A stretch of 64,000 bases of DNA from Schistosoma haematobium (GCF_000699445.3 NC_067198.1:40665691-40729690), one strand, 5' to 3'. Positions 11,001-21,653 are shown, counted from the first letter of the stretch. The notes: a model not told the origin generated them from the sequence alone. Made by a program: numbers and translations.

Positions 11001-12153
11001 GGACGTCCGCAATAATAAACACCCAGGTTAAATTACGTCTAATTCCCAAGTCTAATGTTAGAAATTGTTCGCCAAATGTCTTTATTTCGGTTTTATTAGC
11101 TGCCCTTAGGGTATATTTTCCACTCTTAGCAATGGGTTTGTTGCTTAAGGTCAGTGGGATGACACTGACTTCGGCTCCAGTATCTACTAAGAATTTGTAC
11201 CCTGAAGTTTTATCAAGAACATGGAAAAGACGAGTAGGCGCATGGCCAGAAACATTTGTCGCTACCATGGTTTGGTTGACACGTTTTGGTGAGGAAAATG
11301 ACTTGAAAAATTTACAAGACGTAACACATTTCCTAGCTTTGTCACCATATTTTTTATGGTACCAACATATGTTGTCGTCGTTTTTATTTCCTTTCGAGTT
11401 ATTTCGATTCTTACTCCCTCGAGAGCTAGAGCGAGGTCTTGTACATGTGAAGTTGGAGATTAATAATTGTAATGCATCCAGTTTATTTTCAGGAGTGGCG
11501 ACAGTTCGTTCATGTTGTGCTCGTAGTTCGCCTAGTTCAGCAGTTAACGATGCTATGGTGGGAGTTTGCTTATCGTTCGAAGTTTCTAATATTGCCTGTA
11601 CGTAAGGTGTAGTACAGGGTGTAACTTCTAAAATTTTATCCGCCATGATAGCAAGACTTTCTAAATCTGATGGTTGGCTAGAGGCGCAAAGAATTTGCCT
11701 AACTACTGTTGGCAAACGTTGTAGCCAAATCTCCTTGAGGAAGGCGTCATCAAATTTATAAGGGCCAGCTAATTGTCTCATGTGTCGTAATAATTGAGAC
11801 GGTGATTTGTCGCCTAGCTCACATTCGTGTAGTAATTGCTGTAATCTCTTTTCATCAGATAATGAGGTACGTTGAATAATTGCCTGCTTCAATTGATCAT
11901 ATGGATTAGGTGCAGGAATATTATCTATCAAATCTGACACCTCAGATGCAACTTCAGTGGGTAGTAATACAAGCACAAAAGAGTATTTAGATGCCTGTGA
12001 GCGTATGTTGCGACGCTGAAATTGTACTTCTACTTGCGCAAACCAAATGCGAAGATTTAATCGGCTGAATGGGGGCACATTTAACAAATTTAGAGCATGT
12101 GGCTCTGCTGAAATGTTATCCTGGCCAGTGCCTTCAGTTTCGGATGAGTACAT
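8056..12153 (-). CDS. Gag-Pol polyprotein of a CsRn1-type Gypsy retrotransposon
   Basis: One 1365-residue ORF without frameshift or stop carries Gag and Pol. Gag ends with a zinc box C263-x2-H266-x9-C276-x3-C280, the CHCC form rather than the usual CCHC. The aspartic protease has LVDTGAE with DTG at 324-326. Reverse transcriptase runs about 490-660, with catalytic D563 in KIDLVRAYH and YIDD at 623-626. RNase H has D775, E816, D841 and D886. Integrase has an HHCC zinc domain (H966, H970, C1000, C1003) and the D1032, D1091, E1127 triad with 35 residues between the last two. A GPY/F module (GPY 1251-1253) follows and there is no chromodomain. All catalytic residues are present. The start at 12153 is the first ATG after the primer-binding site. 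The products would form particles, reverse-transcribe the RNA and integrate the cDNA. Confidence 0.95.
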   Translation of the reverse strand: MYSSETEGTGQDNISAEPHALNLLNVPPFSRLNLRIWFAQVEVQFQRRNIRSQASKYSFVLVLLPTEVASEVSDLIDNIPAPNPYDQLKQAIIQRTSLSDEKRLQQLLHECELGDKSPSQLLRHMRQLAGPYKFDDAFLKEIWLQRLPTVVRQILCASSQPSDLESLAIMADKILEVTPCTTPYVQAILETSNDKQTPTIASLTAELGELRAQHERTVATPENKLDALQLLISNFTCTRPRSSSRGSKNRNNSKGNKNDDNICWYHKKYGDKARKCVTSCKFFKSFSSPKRVNQTMVATNVSGHAPTRLFHVLDKTSGYKFLVDTGAEVSVIPLTLSNKPIAKSGKYTLRAANKTEIKTFGEQFLTLDLGIRRNLTWVFIIADVRHPILGADFLSFYNLLVDVKRRKLIDSCTNLQIQGIQSDYHIHSIKIDTPGNDIFATILSKFPKITKPDYSENTVQHSVVHRIITKGQPTSARPRRLTPDKLNVAKAEFDHMMQLGIIRPSSGPWASPLHMVPKRDQDWRPCGDYRSLNNLTLPDRYPIPHLHDFSLTLHGKQIFSKIDLVRAYHQIPVASEDIAKTAIITPFGLFEFLRMPFGLKNAAQTFQRFMDEVTKGLDFVFVYIDDVLIASSSIHEHADHLHQLFERFQKYGIVINPSKCIFGVEGLEFLGHLIDKRGIKPLDTKIEAIKSFPEPDSWNKHRRFLGMINFYRRFIPHCSDILQPLTEVLKGKVKKFTLPSQAKDAFSAAKTAIASTTMLTYLSPDPEATLILCTDASQAAVGAVLQQRVNNEVKPLAFFSKKLEPTQTRYSTFGRELLAIYLAVKHFNHLLQGRDFVILTDHKPLTYVFNAKSDRYSPREMRQLDYISQFSTNIQFIKGESSVVADTLSRFNVDAISFTKGIDLLDMARLQTDDPDLDACKQSSSLSLKSVPIPHSDSTIIYDTSTGTHRPFVPIVYRKRVFDCLHSLSHPGIRATVKLIAERFVWPKMNANIKKWTRTCVQCQRSKIHRHTITTPSALSLPDHRFQHVHVDLVGPLPPSNGFTYIFTAVDRFTRWPIACPIKDISAENVAAVFLDRWIANFGVPSTVTSDRGSQFQSHLFNEFTRILGIHHITTTAYHPAANGLVERFHRQLKSALMVQSDVSRWSESLPFILLSIRSTIKEDLQCTPAQLVYGANLTLPRQLVTHNGKPVCTDPTSFCERLMSHMNNIKPVAPRPVVLKEQVSRHLNTCKFVFVRVDSVRRPLQHPYEGPYEVVERQTKYFTINKNGKKETVSIDRIKPAFIESETHDNRKPSKDSRDHTTQLPVFPNNSSPTPTKSIFRKTDGSKVTVPTNLNPSSDTLPSTKTTRSGRHVHFPKRYVELIT

Positions 12154-12251
12154 TACGAATACAAGAAAATTTAAATACTACCAAGGGTAAAATAACGCCG
12201 TAATGTCTGTAAGTGAACTCAAAAGTAGTTGCGAGAGAAAAAAAATTTTAC

Positions 12252-12261
12252 GGGCTCACCA
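12252..12261 (-). promoter_or_regulatory. Primer-binding site of the Gypsy element
   Basis: The element strand reads TGGTGAGCCC four bases (AATT) after the terminal repeat. It begins with TGG, as expected for pairing with a tRNA CCA end. It differs at one position from TGGTGACCCC, the tRNA-Trp site I recall for CsRn1. The same ten bases follow LTR3 at 36839-36848. Confidence 0.7.
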
Positions 12262-12265
12262 AATT

Positions 12266-12317
12266 TGTGGTTTTTATTTTTGTTGTTACAAAAAATCACT
12301 GAATATATGTCACCATA
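12266..12317 (-). repeat. 5' terminal repeat (about 52 bp) of the Gypsy element
   Basis: It matches 7458-7509 at 51 of 52 positions (one A/C difference). On the element strand it begins TATGGTGACA and ends ACCACA, directly before the primer-binding site. The DNA beyond 12317 does not resemble the DNA beyond the left copy. Confidence 0.75.
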
Positions 12318-12770
12318 GATGTACAATCGCAAATATATAAACATATTTTACAGGATGATAATAATACTGATCATAAATTTCTGTTAGACATGGTGACAGT
12401 AAAGTTTAATAATTAAGGGTATTAAAAAAAATTCTTTTAGAAACAAGGAAAGTTTAGTAAACGTTTGATTGTTAATGACTGAAGTATTCATCAAAAGATA
12501 GATAGGGAAATTATGATTGGGAAAGGATGGCTCAACATGATAAGATAAAATGTTGAAATTAAGATTCAATGTAATCAGGATGATTGTAGAAACAGAAGTA
12601 AACCAGTTAGGGGTAGAAGAAGCGACTAATTGGCAAATATTCATTAACAAGTACTTGGACGCATTTTGTTACTCAACTTGTTTATTTCACATGTATCATT
12701 ATTTTGACTGAAATTTATGTGAGTTATTTTCGGCAATAGAATTATGTATTTGATGATTCTCATTTTCACT

Positions 12771-12913
12771 GGTTGAAATCATGAGTCAATTGAAGCTAGA
12801 CCACCATGGAAAACCTGGAAGCACTGGACGGCCGTTTCGTCCTACTAAGGGACTCCTCAATTGACTCATGATTTCAACCAGTGAAGTTTCTAAAATCTCC
12901 ACAAAACCCTTTC
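12771..12913. mobile_element. SINE-B foldback insertion
   Basis: The left arm (12771-12862) is antisense and the right arm (about 12865-12913) is sense for the same 3' region. A perfect 20-bp duplication, TGATGATTCTCATTTTCACT, flanks it at 12751-12770 and 12914-12933. The hammerhead is cut at the arm junction. Confidence 0.85.
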
Positions 12914-13259
12914 TGATGATTCTCATTTTCACTAGCATTTCAATGATTCAGGAACAATTTTTTCAACTTTGAACTTGTACTTTTATCTTTTCCTTCATAT
13001 ATAAAAACATATTAACACCTAATATCAACTATTAATAATTCAATCTTACACATAAAGACATACACACACACACACACACACAATTCTTTCAGTCATTTGT
13101 TTTCACATTGTGAACTTTACCGATGATTCACATTTAACTGACTCATGTTTATCCTATTTACTGAAGTCAACATCCAAATATGATTGGATTAGCACAGTAT
13201 AGTTTTCATTTGATTTGATTGTTAAACACTCCATATTTCTTTGATGATGTTTGGTTCCT

Positions 13260-13312
13260 GTTATTACCCTGATGAAGTCTAGACAAGTTAACTGGACGAA
13301 ACATTGGAATTA
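13260..13312 (+). ncRNA. Penelope-type hammerhead ribozyme (class C)
   Basis: It has CTGATGA, stem II GTCTAG/CTGGAC and GAAA. Stem III is weakened because ACGT has become ACAT. Confidence 0.6.
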
Positions 13313-13439
13313 TTAAAAATTTTCAATCACTGAGATGATTTCAAATACAAATTTTTAAATATTTAGGTAGTGTTTATATGAGTTACAAGTTGGTTTATCA
13401 AAAGATCAATATTGTAATGTTTATAATGAAGCATTTCAA

Positions 13440-13710
13440 TAAATGACATTATCAGTTTAGGGGTTGTGGAGATTGTTAAGTTTTTGATTGAGATAATGAA
13501 CCGATTGGTGTTAGACCACCATTGGAAACCTTGGAGCACTGGACGGCCATTTTGTCCTATTGTGGGACTTCTCATCAGTGCGCACCCACGGCCCAGTCCG
13601 CGGGATTCGAACCCAGGACCTATTGGACTCGCGCTTAACCTACTGGACCACTGAGTCGGTATCCAATGGTGTTAATGTCGTGGACTGGTTGAGGTTAGAC
13701 ATTTTACTGT
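13440..13710 (-). mobile_element. SINE-B copy, variant subfamily
   Basis: It has the tail variant ending AACAATCTCCACAACCCC on the sense strand and a clear tRNA-like head (B-box complement near 13608). The hammerhead has GAGAAG in place of GAGGAG and ACAAAA in place of CGAAAC, so the core is broken. It is cut off by LTR2. Confidence 0.8.
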
Positions 13711-13715
13711 GGACC

Positions 13716-14228
13716 TGTTATAACTTGTAGCCTTGTGCCTTATTAATATATGACGTGATGATACCGTCAGTTAGAGAACAGTGCTTTATCGACCAGACCA
13801 ATGACGCATAAAACCCATACAAGTAGTTTAGAGTATTTATCGGTTCTGCTTTCTGCCTAGCCCTTCCTGGTAAGCCCAGAACATCAATCTTAGCCTCTAT
13901 GATATGAATCATGTATTTTAAACATAATGGGTTTATATACAAACCAGAAAGACCACATTGTATCACATAATAGAAAGCAACATTTGCACAAGATTTAGCC
14001 AAAAATGGTTGTAAATGTGGGAGACTGTAATTAGCAGACTGGGTATAACTCAAGAACAATAAATCGCATAATAATAGTTAATGAGTCAAAATAAAGCTTA
14101 TAATAAGAGGAACATGAATATGCATAGTTTGGTTACTCTATAATTATACAACATAAAATATATGTATCGTATTGGTCCATGAATAGTTCTCAAAAGTTGC
14201 CATTCCTAATTCTCACCAGAATATAAAA
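13716..14228 (-). mobile_element. Solo LTR2 (513 bp)
   Basis: It has the same length as the copy at 1582 and is alignable throughout. It ends TATAACA on the sense strand and begins TTTTATATTC. Flanks GGACC and GAACC fit a 5-bp target duplication with one mismatch. A TATATAAACCC box and AATAAA-like signals could serve as promoter and polyadenylation site. Confidence 0.75.
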
Positions 14229-14347
14229 GAACCAAAGATAAAATGTCATTAGCCTTGATGATAAAAACAAATAAAGAAACAAACAGTGTACTTTAAACTT
14301 ATACCATTACCGTAATGATTTAGTGAACAACAGATATGTCTTCCTAC

Positions 14348-14371
14348 TCTCTCTCTCTCTCTCTCTCTCTC
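14348..14371. repeat. (TC)n microsatellite
   Basis: Twelve TC units are followed by a short AT run. The DNA from 14372 to 14799 has no recognisable feature. Confidence 0.9.
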
Positions 14372-14799
14372 AATATATATATGACAACCCTGTAATTAGT
14401 CTTAAATAACTAGGTAAATTTGTCTATTGCGTGATTAATAAACATCGAGATTTAAAGTAGTTGACAGCATTCAATGTATAATGATGATATTTGTCTTATA
14501 AAGTTAATGAAGTGAATAGAAAAGCACATTAGTCACTCAACTATTCAAATATCAGAGTTTATTTTGTATGAGAAAACTGAAATAAAGTTCTCAAGAAGCA
14601 TGAGAACATCTTTTGAAACTATTCACTTACTTTAATATTCAATAGATCTATTTAGAATTCAAATGCTCAACATAAACATAAATGGTCAATCTCATTGATA
14701 TGTAAACGTTGAAATGGTAGCATTAAATAAAACCTTGATAATGTCAATTGGTTCAACCTATTGAACAGAAAGATCTCTGATGGCGTTATTGTGAATAGA

Positions 14800-15130
14800 A
14801 TAGTAATTTCAATAGTTGAGACCAACCTGGAAGCATTAGAAGGCCATTTTGTCATATTATGGGACTCCTCTGCAGTGCTCATCCACGATCCCGCTTCGTG
14901 AGATCCCAACCTAGGAATTATCGGTCTCGTGCGTGAACACTTAGCCTCTAGATCACTGATCTGGCCGGCATCCAACGATGTTAGTGTTTAACTTTAACTA
15001 ATCCACGAAATTGAGAGACACATCCACCAGTGTCTTCAATGAGTTACTATCTCACAACAGACCCGGTTGAACTGCACTGGTCACTGACTCTCACTAGAAC
15101 TCCAGGATATACCTCTTGAAGCCAGTCATT
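14800..15130 (-). mobile_element. SINE-B copy
   Basis: Tail, hammerhead region, tRNA-like head and the upstream part (AGAACTCCAGGATATACCTC near 15110) are present in antisense. The CTGAGGA core is disrupted (GCAGAGGA) and the TTTCCATGGTGG block is deleted. Confidence 0.8.
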
Positions 15131-15299
15131 ACTTATTTGCTTAAAACCAAACTCATGTTGCAAATTATGTTCATATTGTACAGTATTATTAGACTAACGT
15201 TTATTTAATAAGTTTTTATATAATCACATTGATCATCTAAAGTACTTATCAATGTTTGTGCTTATTTTCTATCTTTATCTCTGGTTTAAAAAAAGAAGG

Positions 15300-15600
15300 A
15301 TTCAGGGCTCGTCTCGTCCTGTTTGGGACTCGTCAGCTGAGAGTACCTGCATTCCAGAGTTGATATTCACTCAGGCATGCAAACCCAGTACCGTTCGCTT
15401 CAAGTAAACATTACCAAGTGAATTTAAAAGTTCACCCTATTGTACAAGCAAGTGTCTATAAGGACTCAGTAGCTAAGTGGATGACGTGATGGCGTTTGAA
15501 GCAGAGTGAACGTCAACTTTGAGATTCAGGTACATTCAGCTGAAAAGTTCCAAGTAGAGTGAAACGCGCGTCATAGACTCCACTGCTAGCTACTATCCAT
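15300..15600. mobile_element. SINE-A foldback
   Basis: A minus-strand arm (15300-15410) is joined to a plus-strand arm (15411-15600) with A box TAGCTAAGTGG at 15470-15480. The plus hammerhead has CTGAAAA, a core change shared with the copy at 18650. Confidence 0.8.
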
Positions 15601-15885
15601 ATTTGTTTGTAAATACATTGGACGTTTCTAAATTATGTTCTCTTCTATGTGTTACTAATGTCGACAGATATAAGTAGTATGTATCATCATTCAAAAGTGA
15701 AATGCCTGGCAGAACAAGGTTAAGAAGATCAAGGAGAAAAGAACGAGAACAGAGAGTGATTAGTATGGAAACAAAGGAGCAATTAAGTCTGAGGCAATTG
15801 ATTGATATTTTGCATATAAAGTATTTACTGTATGATTCTCAGATTTTAGTAAGATATTCTGTAATTTCGTAACAAAATACATTTA

Positions 15886-16182
15886 ATTCACTTGATATTG
15901 TTTTACTTGAATCTTCCCATTGATGTTTTAGGACTGAAATTGATCAGTCTCTTATTGGTATATGTGCATACTGTGCGTATGCCTCGATATTGCTTTAATT
16001 TACAAGCATTATAAGCAAAGATGGATAGTGGATAACGCGATGGCTTTTGAAGCGAACGGTACTGACTTCGAGTCCAAGAGTGAACATCAAGTCTGAGATG
16101 CAGGTATATCCAGCTGACGAGTCCCAAACAGGACGAAACGCGCGTCCTGGATTCCACTGCTAGCCACTATCCAACTTTGCTT
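15886..16182. mobile_element. SINE-A foldback inside LTR1
   Basis: The antisense arm (15886-16032) is joined to a sense arm (16033-16182) carrying the B-box region and a complete hammerhead. A perfect 12-bp duplication, AAAATACATTTA, lies at 15874-15885 and 16183-16194. Confidence 0.9.
16101..16160 (+). ncRNA. SINE-A (Sm-alpha) hammerhead ribozyme, fully intact
   Basis: It has stem I ATCCAG/CTGGAT, core CTGACGA, stem II GTCC/GGAC with loop CAAACA, GAAA, stem III as the palindrome ACGCGCGT and cleavage triplet GTC. All conserved positions fit the known schistosome ribozyme, so transcripts should cut themselves after the GTC. Confidence 0.9.
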
Positions 16183-16225
16183 AAAATACATTTAGTTGTC
16201 CCCACCTGTGTTTTTGTTCACAACA

Positions 16226-16694
16226 AAATTAAAGTTACTTTACCATTTATTAATGAGTTATTTTATATGTATCTCATAGAACTATGTAAAATAATTTATT
16301 TACATAAACGTTAGTCGAATATAGGTGTAATAAACATTGATACCGTTAGTTTAAACTTTCACAATGAAACCTAAAGTTACTGCATTCGACCTCTGATATG
16401 TCAGTGAATGTACACTACTGAATAATTCGTTATTAGAATGAACTAACCATCCAATAATCTTTAGTTTCCAACCCTACATATGATACAAATCTGTGGTGTT
16501 TGTATGTACTAATGATTCCTTTATACTTGATGACTGCCTGATTTCGAATTCTAGATACAATACATTCATTCGTGCTCATCTAATACTTCTTGATTAAATT
16601 GTATTATTTCTGGAATTCCTAATTTGTACTATAATTCAAATACTTTAATCATTACAAAATCTCACCAAAATTATTTATCTGTTTCATATTAAAG
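16226..16694. other. Unassigned AT-rich DNA
   Basis: I see no gene or repeat that recurs in this window. Confidence 0.6.
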
Positions 16695-17518
16695 TGTACG
16701 CCATTTATGCACATAAGTAGTATATAAAGATAGTCAAAAATAAGATATATTTCGGTAGAAGATCAAGAAGTAAAGAACGGGAACAGAAATCAATTGGTTT
16801 GAAAATGTAAGCACAATGAAATCTCAGACGATGGATTGATATTTGCAAAACAGAACAGTGAAATTTGAGATAATTGATTGATGTTTTGCAAATTAAGTAT
16901 TCATTGTATGGTTGTTAGATCTTAGTGAGTTTGTGGAGATATGCACAACAAGCTTATTCTGTGAATAGTTTTTGGTGTTATTTGTATTTATTCTGTCAAT
17001 TTTTCATTGCATGTACATTTATCACTATGGGATTGTACGTGTTGCTTAAGTGTATGACCTTGAACACACTTTCTTCCGTCGTGTTACATTCATAACATGA
17101 CACTCTGTCACGTACTAACAAATACACTCTTACACACATACTTCTTGTTCTCCATTCACTCATGATTGTGTTAATTAAACTCTAAATCAAAAACCCTTTA
17201 ACTTTTATGAACTATAATCGAAATATATCATATTCTACGTTTGGTTATACCACTGGGAGGACATTAATCTTACTGGAATCTTGAATCATCTATAATTGTG
17301 GATTTTGGTACCAGACTCAATCGGAACATGCACCAATCTGCTGAATTAAGTCACGTCTCTAAATTTTGTTATGTTTATAACATTTAAATGATATATATAT
17401 CAACATTACTATGTGTACTTAATAACTCTGTCATCAATTTTGAGTTCATATATTGTTTGGTCCGCCACAAGTTATTCTGTAATTTCGGTTATCCCCACTC
17501 GTGTCCTTGTTTACTACA
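16695..17518 (+). mobile_element. LTR1 copy interrupted by about 510 bp of unknown DNA
   Basis: The LTR1 start (TGTACGCC, ACATAAGTAGTATATA) runs to about 16940 and the LTR1 end (TTCTGTAATTTCGG, CCCCACTCGTGTCC, TACTACA) lies at 17472-17518. TTATTCTGT occurs at both junctions (16954-16962 and 17472-17480). The inserted DNA has no ORF or motif I recognise. Confidence 0.7.
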
Positions 17519-17574
17519 ATATCATAAAATATAATATGATTCGAATACATTTTAAAACATTGTCTTTTTATATA

Positions 17575-17730
17575 TAAAACTCCGCCTGAGTCCCTCGGGG
17601 GCTACTGTCTGTCCAAAGTCCGGAAAAAGGAGGAGGGTTGAACATGAGGTTAGCGACCCCATCCCGTAGAAAACTAACTCGCTAAAAAACGCTAACCAGA
17701 AAAAATTATTCAAAAAAACCTTTTATATAT
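17575..17730 (+). mobile_element. RTE-like 5' untranslated fragment
   Basis: It contains TCGGGGGCTACTGTC, a GGAAAAAGGAGGAGGG run and AACTAACTCGCTAAAAAACG. In inverted form this sequence precedes an RTE endonuclease frame at 53450-53905, which identifies it as an RTE 5' end. Confidence 0.7.
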
Positions 17731-18282
17731 TAGTTGAATACTGTATTATATTCAAGATTTAGTTTCAGAATAATGTACATCCCAGGATACACCATTCATT
17801 TCCACAATAACAATAATAATAATATTATTATTAATACTATTATTATTATTAAAATTGGCATCTCCAAATGCGCTTTATTGTTTTTTTCTCCTTTTTTTCT
17901 TTGTTTTTTGTTTTTTCTTCACTTCAGTGAATAAATAAAATTACTGTAGATTCTAATTCAGGATATTAAAACAAAACTAATGATGACAATAATTATAATG
18001 GAAAAAATTAGAAGAAAAAACAAAAAAAAAGAAAAACAAATTCAAATGGATATATAGGTATATGTATATACAGAGGTTACTCATACTTATTTATCTTAAT
18101 TTATTTCAACATACAATTGTATTGTATTCATATTAAAAAAAGAAAGAAGCATAATTGATATCCTTTCAACATTGTTTGTTTACCTGGTGAAATTGATTAA
18201 TTAAAAATAGCATGTAATGAATTTATGCCATTCAATTAGATTTTTCGTTTCCTAATATATATATATATATATTACTTGCATA
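17731..18282. other. Low-complexity AT-rich DNA
   Basis: It has AAT/ATT triplet runs (17806-17850), T-rich and A-rich tracts and an (AT)n run at 18256-18274. No gene or element is visible. Confidence 0.7.
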
Positions 18283-18510
18283 CTTAAGCCTCTTACTCCC
18301 AGTGGAGCATCGATCGCCGATCAGTATTCTCCAATGCATTTTCTTTCTAGTTCTTTCCTATTGTTGTTCATTTTTCTCTGCCTAGAGCCGCTCTGAGGCT
18401 AGTGCCGGTCCCAAGCCCGGATAAAGGAGGAGGATTAGGTATAGGGTTAGCGAACCCATCCTGTAGAAAACTAACTCGCTAAAAAACGCTAACCAGAAAA
18501 AAATGATTCT
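18283..18510. mobile_element. RTE-like 3' end joined head-on to an RTE-like 5' end
   Basis: The segment 18283-18375 is the antisense RTE 3' end (CTTACTCCCAGTGGAGCATC). From about 18385 to 18510 comes the sense 5' untranslated sequence also seen at 17575. The abutting opposite orientations suggest inversion during insertion. Confidence 0.7.
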
Positions 18511-18649
18511 TTATATAAATATATTACTTAATTACGTATAAATTCATTGAAGATAGTAATTTGAAATCTCAAGCAACATCTTTTTCATTAAACAAAAATT
18601 ATCGTACATTTGTATGCTAAAAAAAGAAAAAAACATACGAAGAATAAGT

Positions 18650-19055
18650 AAAGATGGATGGTGAGCAACAGTAGAGTTCAGGACGTGCGTTTCACTCTAT
18701 TTGGGACTTTTCAGCTGAATGTAATTGAATTTCAGAGTTGAAGTTCACTCTACTACAAAACACCATCACGTTATCCACTTAGCTACTGACTCCTGATAGC
18801 TACTTGCTTGTACAATAGGGTGAAATTTTTAAGTTCACTTGGTAATGTTTACTTGAAGCGAACGGTACTGGGTTCGAATCCCTGAGTGACGTACATCTTT
18901 TGTTTCACTGCTAACCACCGTCCATCTTTGCTTATAATGCTTGTGAACTAAAGCAATATCGAGGCAATATGCACGGAATGCACGTAAGAGACTGACCAAC
19001 TGTAGTCCTAAACATCAATGGGAAGACTCACGTAAATAATACCAAGTGAATTTAG
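18650..19055. mobile_element. SINE-A foldback
   Basis: The antisense arm (18650-18860) passes into a sense arm (18861-19055). The antisense hammerhead has CTGAAAA and GTGAAA, and the sense arm has lost its hammerhead between the B box and the CACTGCTAACC sequence. Confidence 0.8.
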
Positions 19056-19239
19056 TTCAATGTATTTAGCTAAAAGTTAAATCAAACGGTGATATGGTAT
19101 CTTAATTTTTTCCAACGTTTTGGATTTCTTATGAGAAGCTGTAACAAGTGGAGTCTAACCATATCGGGGTTGAGATAATTATTTATTGCAGGCAATAAGT
19201 AAGGTTTACATAACACTATGAATTAGTTGCGGTTAGAAA

Positions 19240-19440
19240 TGTTTATTATTGAATGTCAGCATAATAGTCTAGAGGTTAAAAGTACACGCATAAGATTGAA
19301 TATCCTGGGTTCGTTTTCAAGATACGGGGCCTCAGATATGCACTGCTGAGTAGTCCCACACTATGAAAAAGTGACCATCTAGTACTTCTGGGTCTTATAG
19401 TGTAAGTCTAGCTAAGGTCAGTTCATGGCTTAGACTTTGA
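19240..19440 (+). mobile_element. Diverged SINE-B relative (third subfamily)
   Basis: It shares the layout tRNA-like head (B box GGGTTCG near 19317), GCACTGCTGAGTAGTCCCAC, a decayed GAAA region and GTCTAGCTAAGG. A similar copy lies at 42040-42265. Confidence 0.65.
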
Positions 19441-19784
19441 AAGAATTTATAGACTGTTTTGATGCTTTAATTTCAATGACCGATATTTCCGTGATAATTG
19501 AAACACTAAAAATCTTATAAGCATTTTATGATATCAGGGATAAATCATAGTCATACAAATGGATTCTTATTCAGTCGATCATATGAATGTTTCTGTGCTA
19601 GCATTCTTTGAGTTTACCTTAAATTACATTGTTTAAAGTTCACGTTCTGTTATAATGCAGATTTCTAATGTTATTTATTTAATATTATTCAAATGATATT
19701 CATAAAGTGGCATACATATTAGGTTGTTACAACTATATATTTACAAGCGAGATCATGCAATAAATAGAACATTTAACATTTAAT
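19441..19784. other. Unassigned AT-rich DNA
   Basis: No gene or repeat is recognised. Confidence 0.55.
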
Positions 19785-20125
19785 TAAAGCTTGGCGGCCT
19801 GCTTGAACATCTGGGCTATTCGTTCCCGCCATCTAGATATTTCAACAAGTTATCTATTTTTATGCGCTGCTGTAAAGTGTACAACCTTTCGTTGTACAAG
19901 TTACAAAAGGCCTCATCAGAGATATCGTAGTTGCTAGTCATATACAGCGAAAAGAATGTACATTATTTCGATTGAATGGACTGCTAATTTTCAACTGGCG
20001 ACCACTCACTATTTATCGTCAATAACGTACAAGATGTAAGAGACGGAAACTTGTTGAAATACCTTGTACTGAGAATTCTATATTGTACCATAAATATAAT
20101 ATTGAATAAAGCTAATAATAATAGA
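19785..20125 (+). repeat. F-repeat copy
   Basis: It aligns loosely with 25978-26350: ATCTAGATATTTCAACAAG, GTTGTACAAGTTACAAAA and GAATTCTATATTGTACCA in the same order. It holds an AATATTGAATAAAG end that resembles a polyadenylation signal. I see no protein; it may be an LTR. Confidence 0.5.
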
Positions 20126-20274
20126 AATAAAATAACGCAATGGAAAATGTGAATTACATCAGTTTGTTTGTATACAATAAATTTTTGGAAATAGTTTTAC
20201 ACAGACCATTGTATTCCTCATATTTGTTTTATGTATCAAACTTAATCCTCCATTTTGATCTTGATTGTGTACGG

Positions 20275-20566
20275 TAAAAGTTGGTTAATTGTCAGTTGCG
20301 AGATAGTAATTCAATGGAGATAATGGTGGATGTGTCGTTCAATTTTGTGGATTAGTTGAAGTTAGACATTAACACTGTTGGATACCGGCTAGCTTAGTGG
20401 TCTACAGGTTGAGCGTTCGTATACGAGACCTAAGGCACAGGATTCGAGTCCAGTGTGCGGGACCGTGGATGCTCACTGCTAAGATGTCCCACACCAGGAT
20501 GACACAGGCGTCCAATGCTTCCGGGTTTTCCATGATGCTCTAGCTTCATGATTTCAAATATTAACA
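20275..20566 (+). mobile_element. SINE-B copy
   Basis: The tRNA-like head (TAGCTTAGTGG near 20391, B box GGATTCGAGTC near 20439) is followed by a decayed ribozyme (CTAAGAT...). It runs directly into an LTR2 fragment. Confidence 0.75.
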
Positions 20567-20636
20567 TTACTATAATATTTTTCCATTGATAGTTCTCAGA
20601 AGTTACCCGTAATTTAATCTTCACTGGGATATAACA
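20567..20636 (-). mobile_element. LTR2 fragment, 5' 70 bp
   Basis: The sense strand begins TGTTATATCCCAG and matches the first 70 bp of the 513-bp LTR2 copies. Confidence 0.65.
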
Positions 20637-20700
20637 GACATGATTTTGAAAAGTTTATTTGTGGAAATGCTCATACATGGCTCAAAACTATCTAAACTGT

Positions 20701-20991
20701 TGTAGTGAACGAGAACTCAGATGAGAAAGACAAATTTATTGTTTAATGTAAAATTATTGTGTTTCCACATAATATAGAAACCATATATTAAATACATTAT
20801 TTGCCCATCTTCTATCAGTTGTCTCTTATAAACCTCGTTGTTCCTTCATTCCTGTTGTTATTACAATTACTCTCTACTTACATTCCTGTTCTCTTCAATT
20901 CAATCTTCACAATCTTCCGCTGCCATGTGTTTGGCTTCTGATTGGTGTTATATACTACTTATGTCCGCTGACATAAGTAGCATATATCACA
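20701..20991 (-). mobile_element. Solo LTR1
   Basis: On the plus strand it starts TGTAGTGAACGAGAAC and ends ATCACA, with the palindrome-like tip CTACTTATG...CATAAGTAG near 20955-20980. It is slightly longer than the 271-bp copies. Confidence 0.75.
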
Positions 20992-21254
20992 CTATATCGA
21001 ACTAAAAATCTTCAAATTCAGACAGTTTCAATATGAGTCAGCTGTAATCAATTACTCAAATTAAAAATTAGCTTGTCATATAAATGTTAGTTTGTTAGTT
21101 AGAGAAATCTCTGTGAAGATTACTGAAATTATAATGTCAACCTTGAATGTTTATTTTATATTTTAAAGAAAATTATTTTACAAAAAATCAGTGTACAGTA
21201 ATATAGATTGATTACGTAATCTTGAAATCTAGATGTGAATTAACAAATGTTTTA

Positions 21255-21653
21255 AGCAAAGATGGATAGTGGCTAGCAGTGGAATACATGATGCTAGTTT
21301 CGTCCTATTCTGGACTCGTCAGCTGGATGTACCTGCATCTCAGACTTGATTTTCACTCCGGGACTCAAAAACAGTACTGTTCGCCTCAAATACCATTGCG
21401 TTATCCACTTAACTAATGAGTCCTAATAACCACCTGCTTCTACAATGAGGTGAATTTTAAGTTCACTTGGTGTTGTTTTACTTGTATCTTCCCGTTGTTA
21501 TTTTGGACTGCAATTGATCAGTCTCATATTGACATATAAGCATCCTGTGCGGATTGCCTCGATATACCCTTAATTCACAAGCTTTTTAATCAAAGATCAA
21601 TCGCAGTCCTAAATAACAATTGGAAGCTACAAGTAAAACAACAACATGTGAAT
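21255..21653 (-). mobile_element. SINE-A copy with inverted end
   Basis: A nearly complete antisense monomer is followed by about 55 bp in sense (from about 21598). A perfect 15-bp duplication, TTAACAAATGTTTTA, flanks it (21240-21254, 21654-21668). The hammerhead core CTGACGA/GAAA is intact, but stems I and III are mutated. Confidence 0.9.

Larger units (their letters stand above)
7458..12317 (-). mobile_element. Ty3/Gypsy LTR retrotransposon, CsRn1/Boudicca-like, intact coding region
   Basis: The element lies on the minus strand and is about 4.86 kb long. In sense order it has a short terminal repeat (12317-12266), a 4-nt gap, a primer-binding site (12261-12252), a 112-nt leader in all, one Gag-Pol ORF, about 545 bp of AT-rich 3' noncoding DNA, a G-rich polypurine tract (7524-7513) and the second terminal repeat (7509-7458). 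The domain order PR-RT-RNase H-integrase is that of Ty3/Gypsy, and the CHCC Gag box is the hallmark described for the CsRn1 clade. The two terminal repeats share only 52 bp, which is very short for LTRs, and I find no target-site duplication (flanks AAAAA and GATGT). The uninterrupted ORF suggests a young insertion. Confidence 0.9.
12590..13330 (+). mobile_element. Penelope-like element, 3' noncoding region
   Basis: It aligns with the sense strand downstream of the GIY-YIG frame at 55103: GGCAAATATTCATTAACAAG near 12630, TTATTTCACATGTATCATT near 12680, an (AC)n run at 13062-13081 and the hammerhead near the end. A SINE-B foldback is inserted at 12771. Confidence 0.75.
15648..16225 (+). mobile_element. 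LTR1 copy interrupted by a SINE-A
   Basis: The LTR parts 15648-15885 and 16195-16225 sum to 269 bp. The 3' end has TTGTCCCCACCTGTG and AACA. The inserted SINE-A is flanked by AAAATACATTTA. Confidence 0.8.

Noticed and set aside
11132..11605. 157-codon open frame on the plus strand.
   Set aside because: It is antisense to the Gag-Pol gene and shows no domain; the other plus-strand frames across 8056-12153 are the same kind of shadow.
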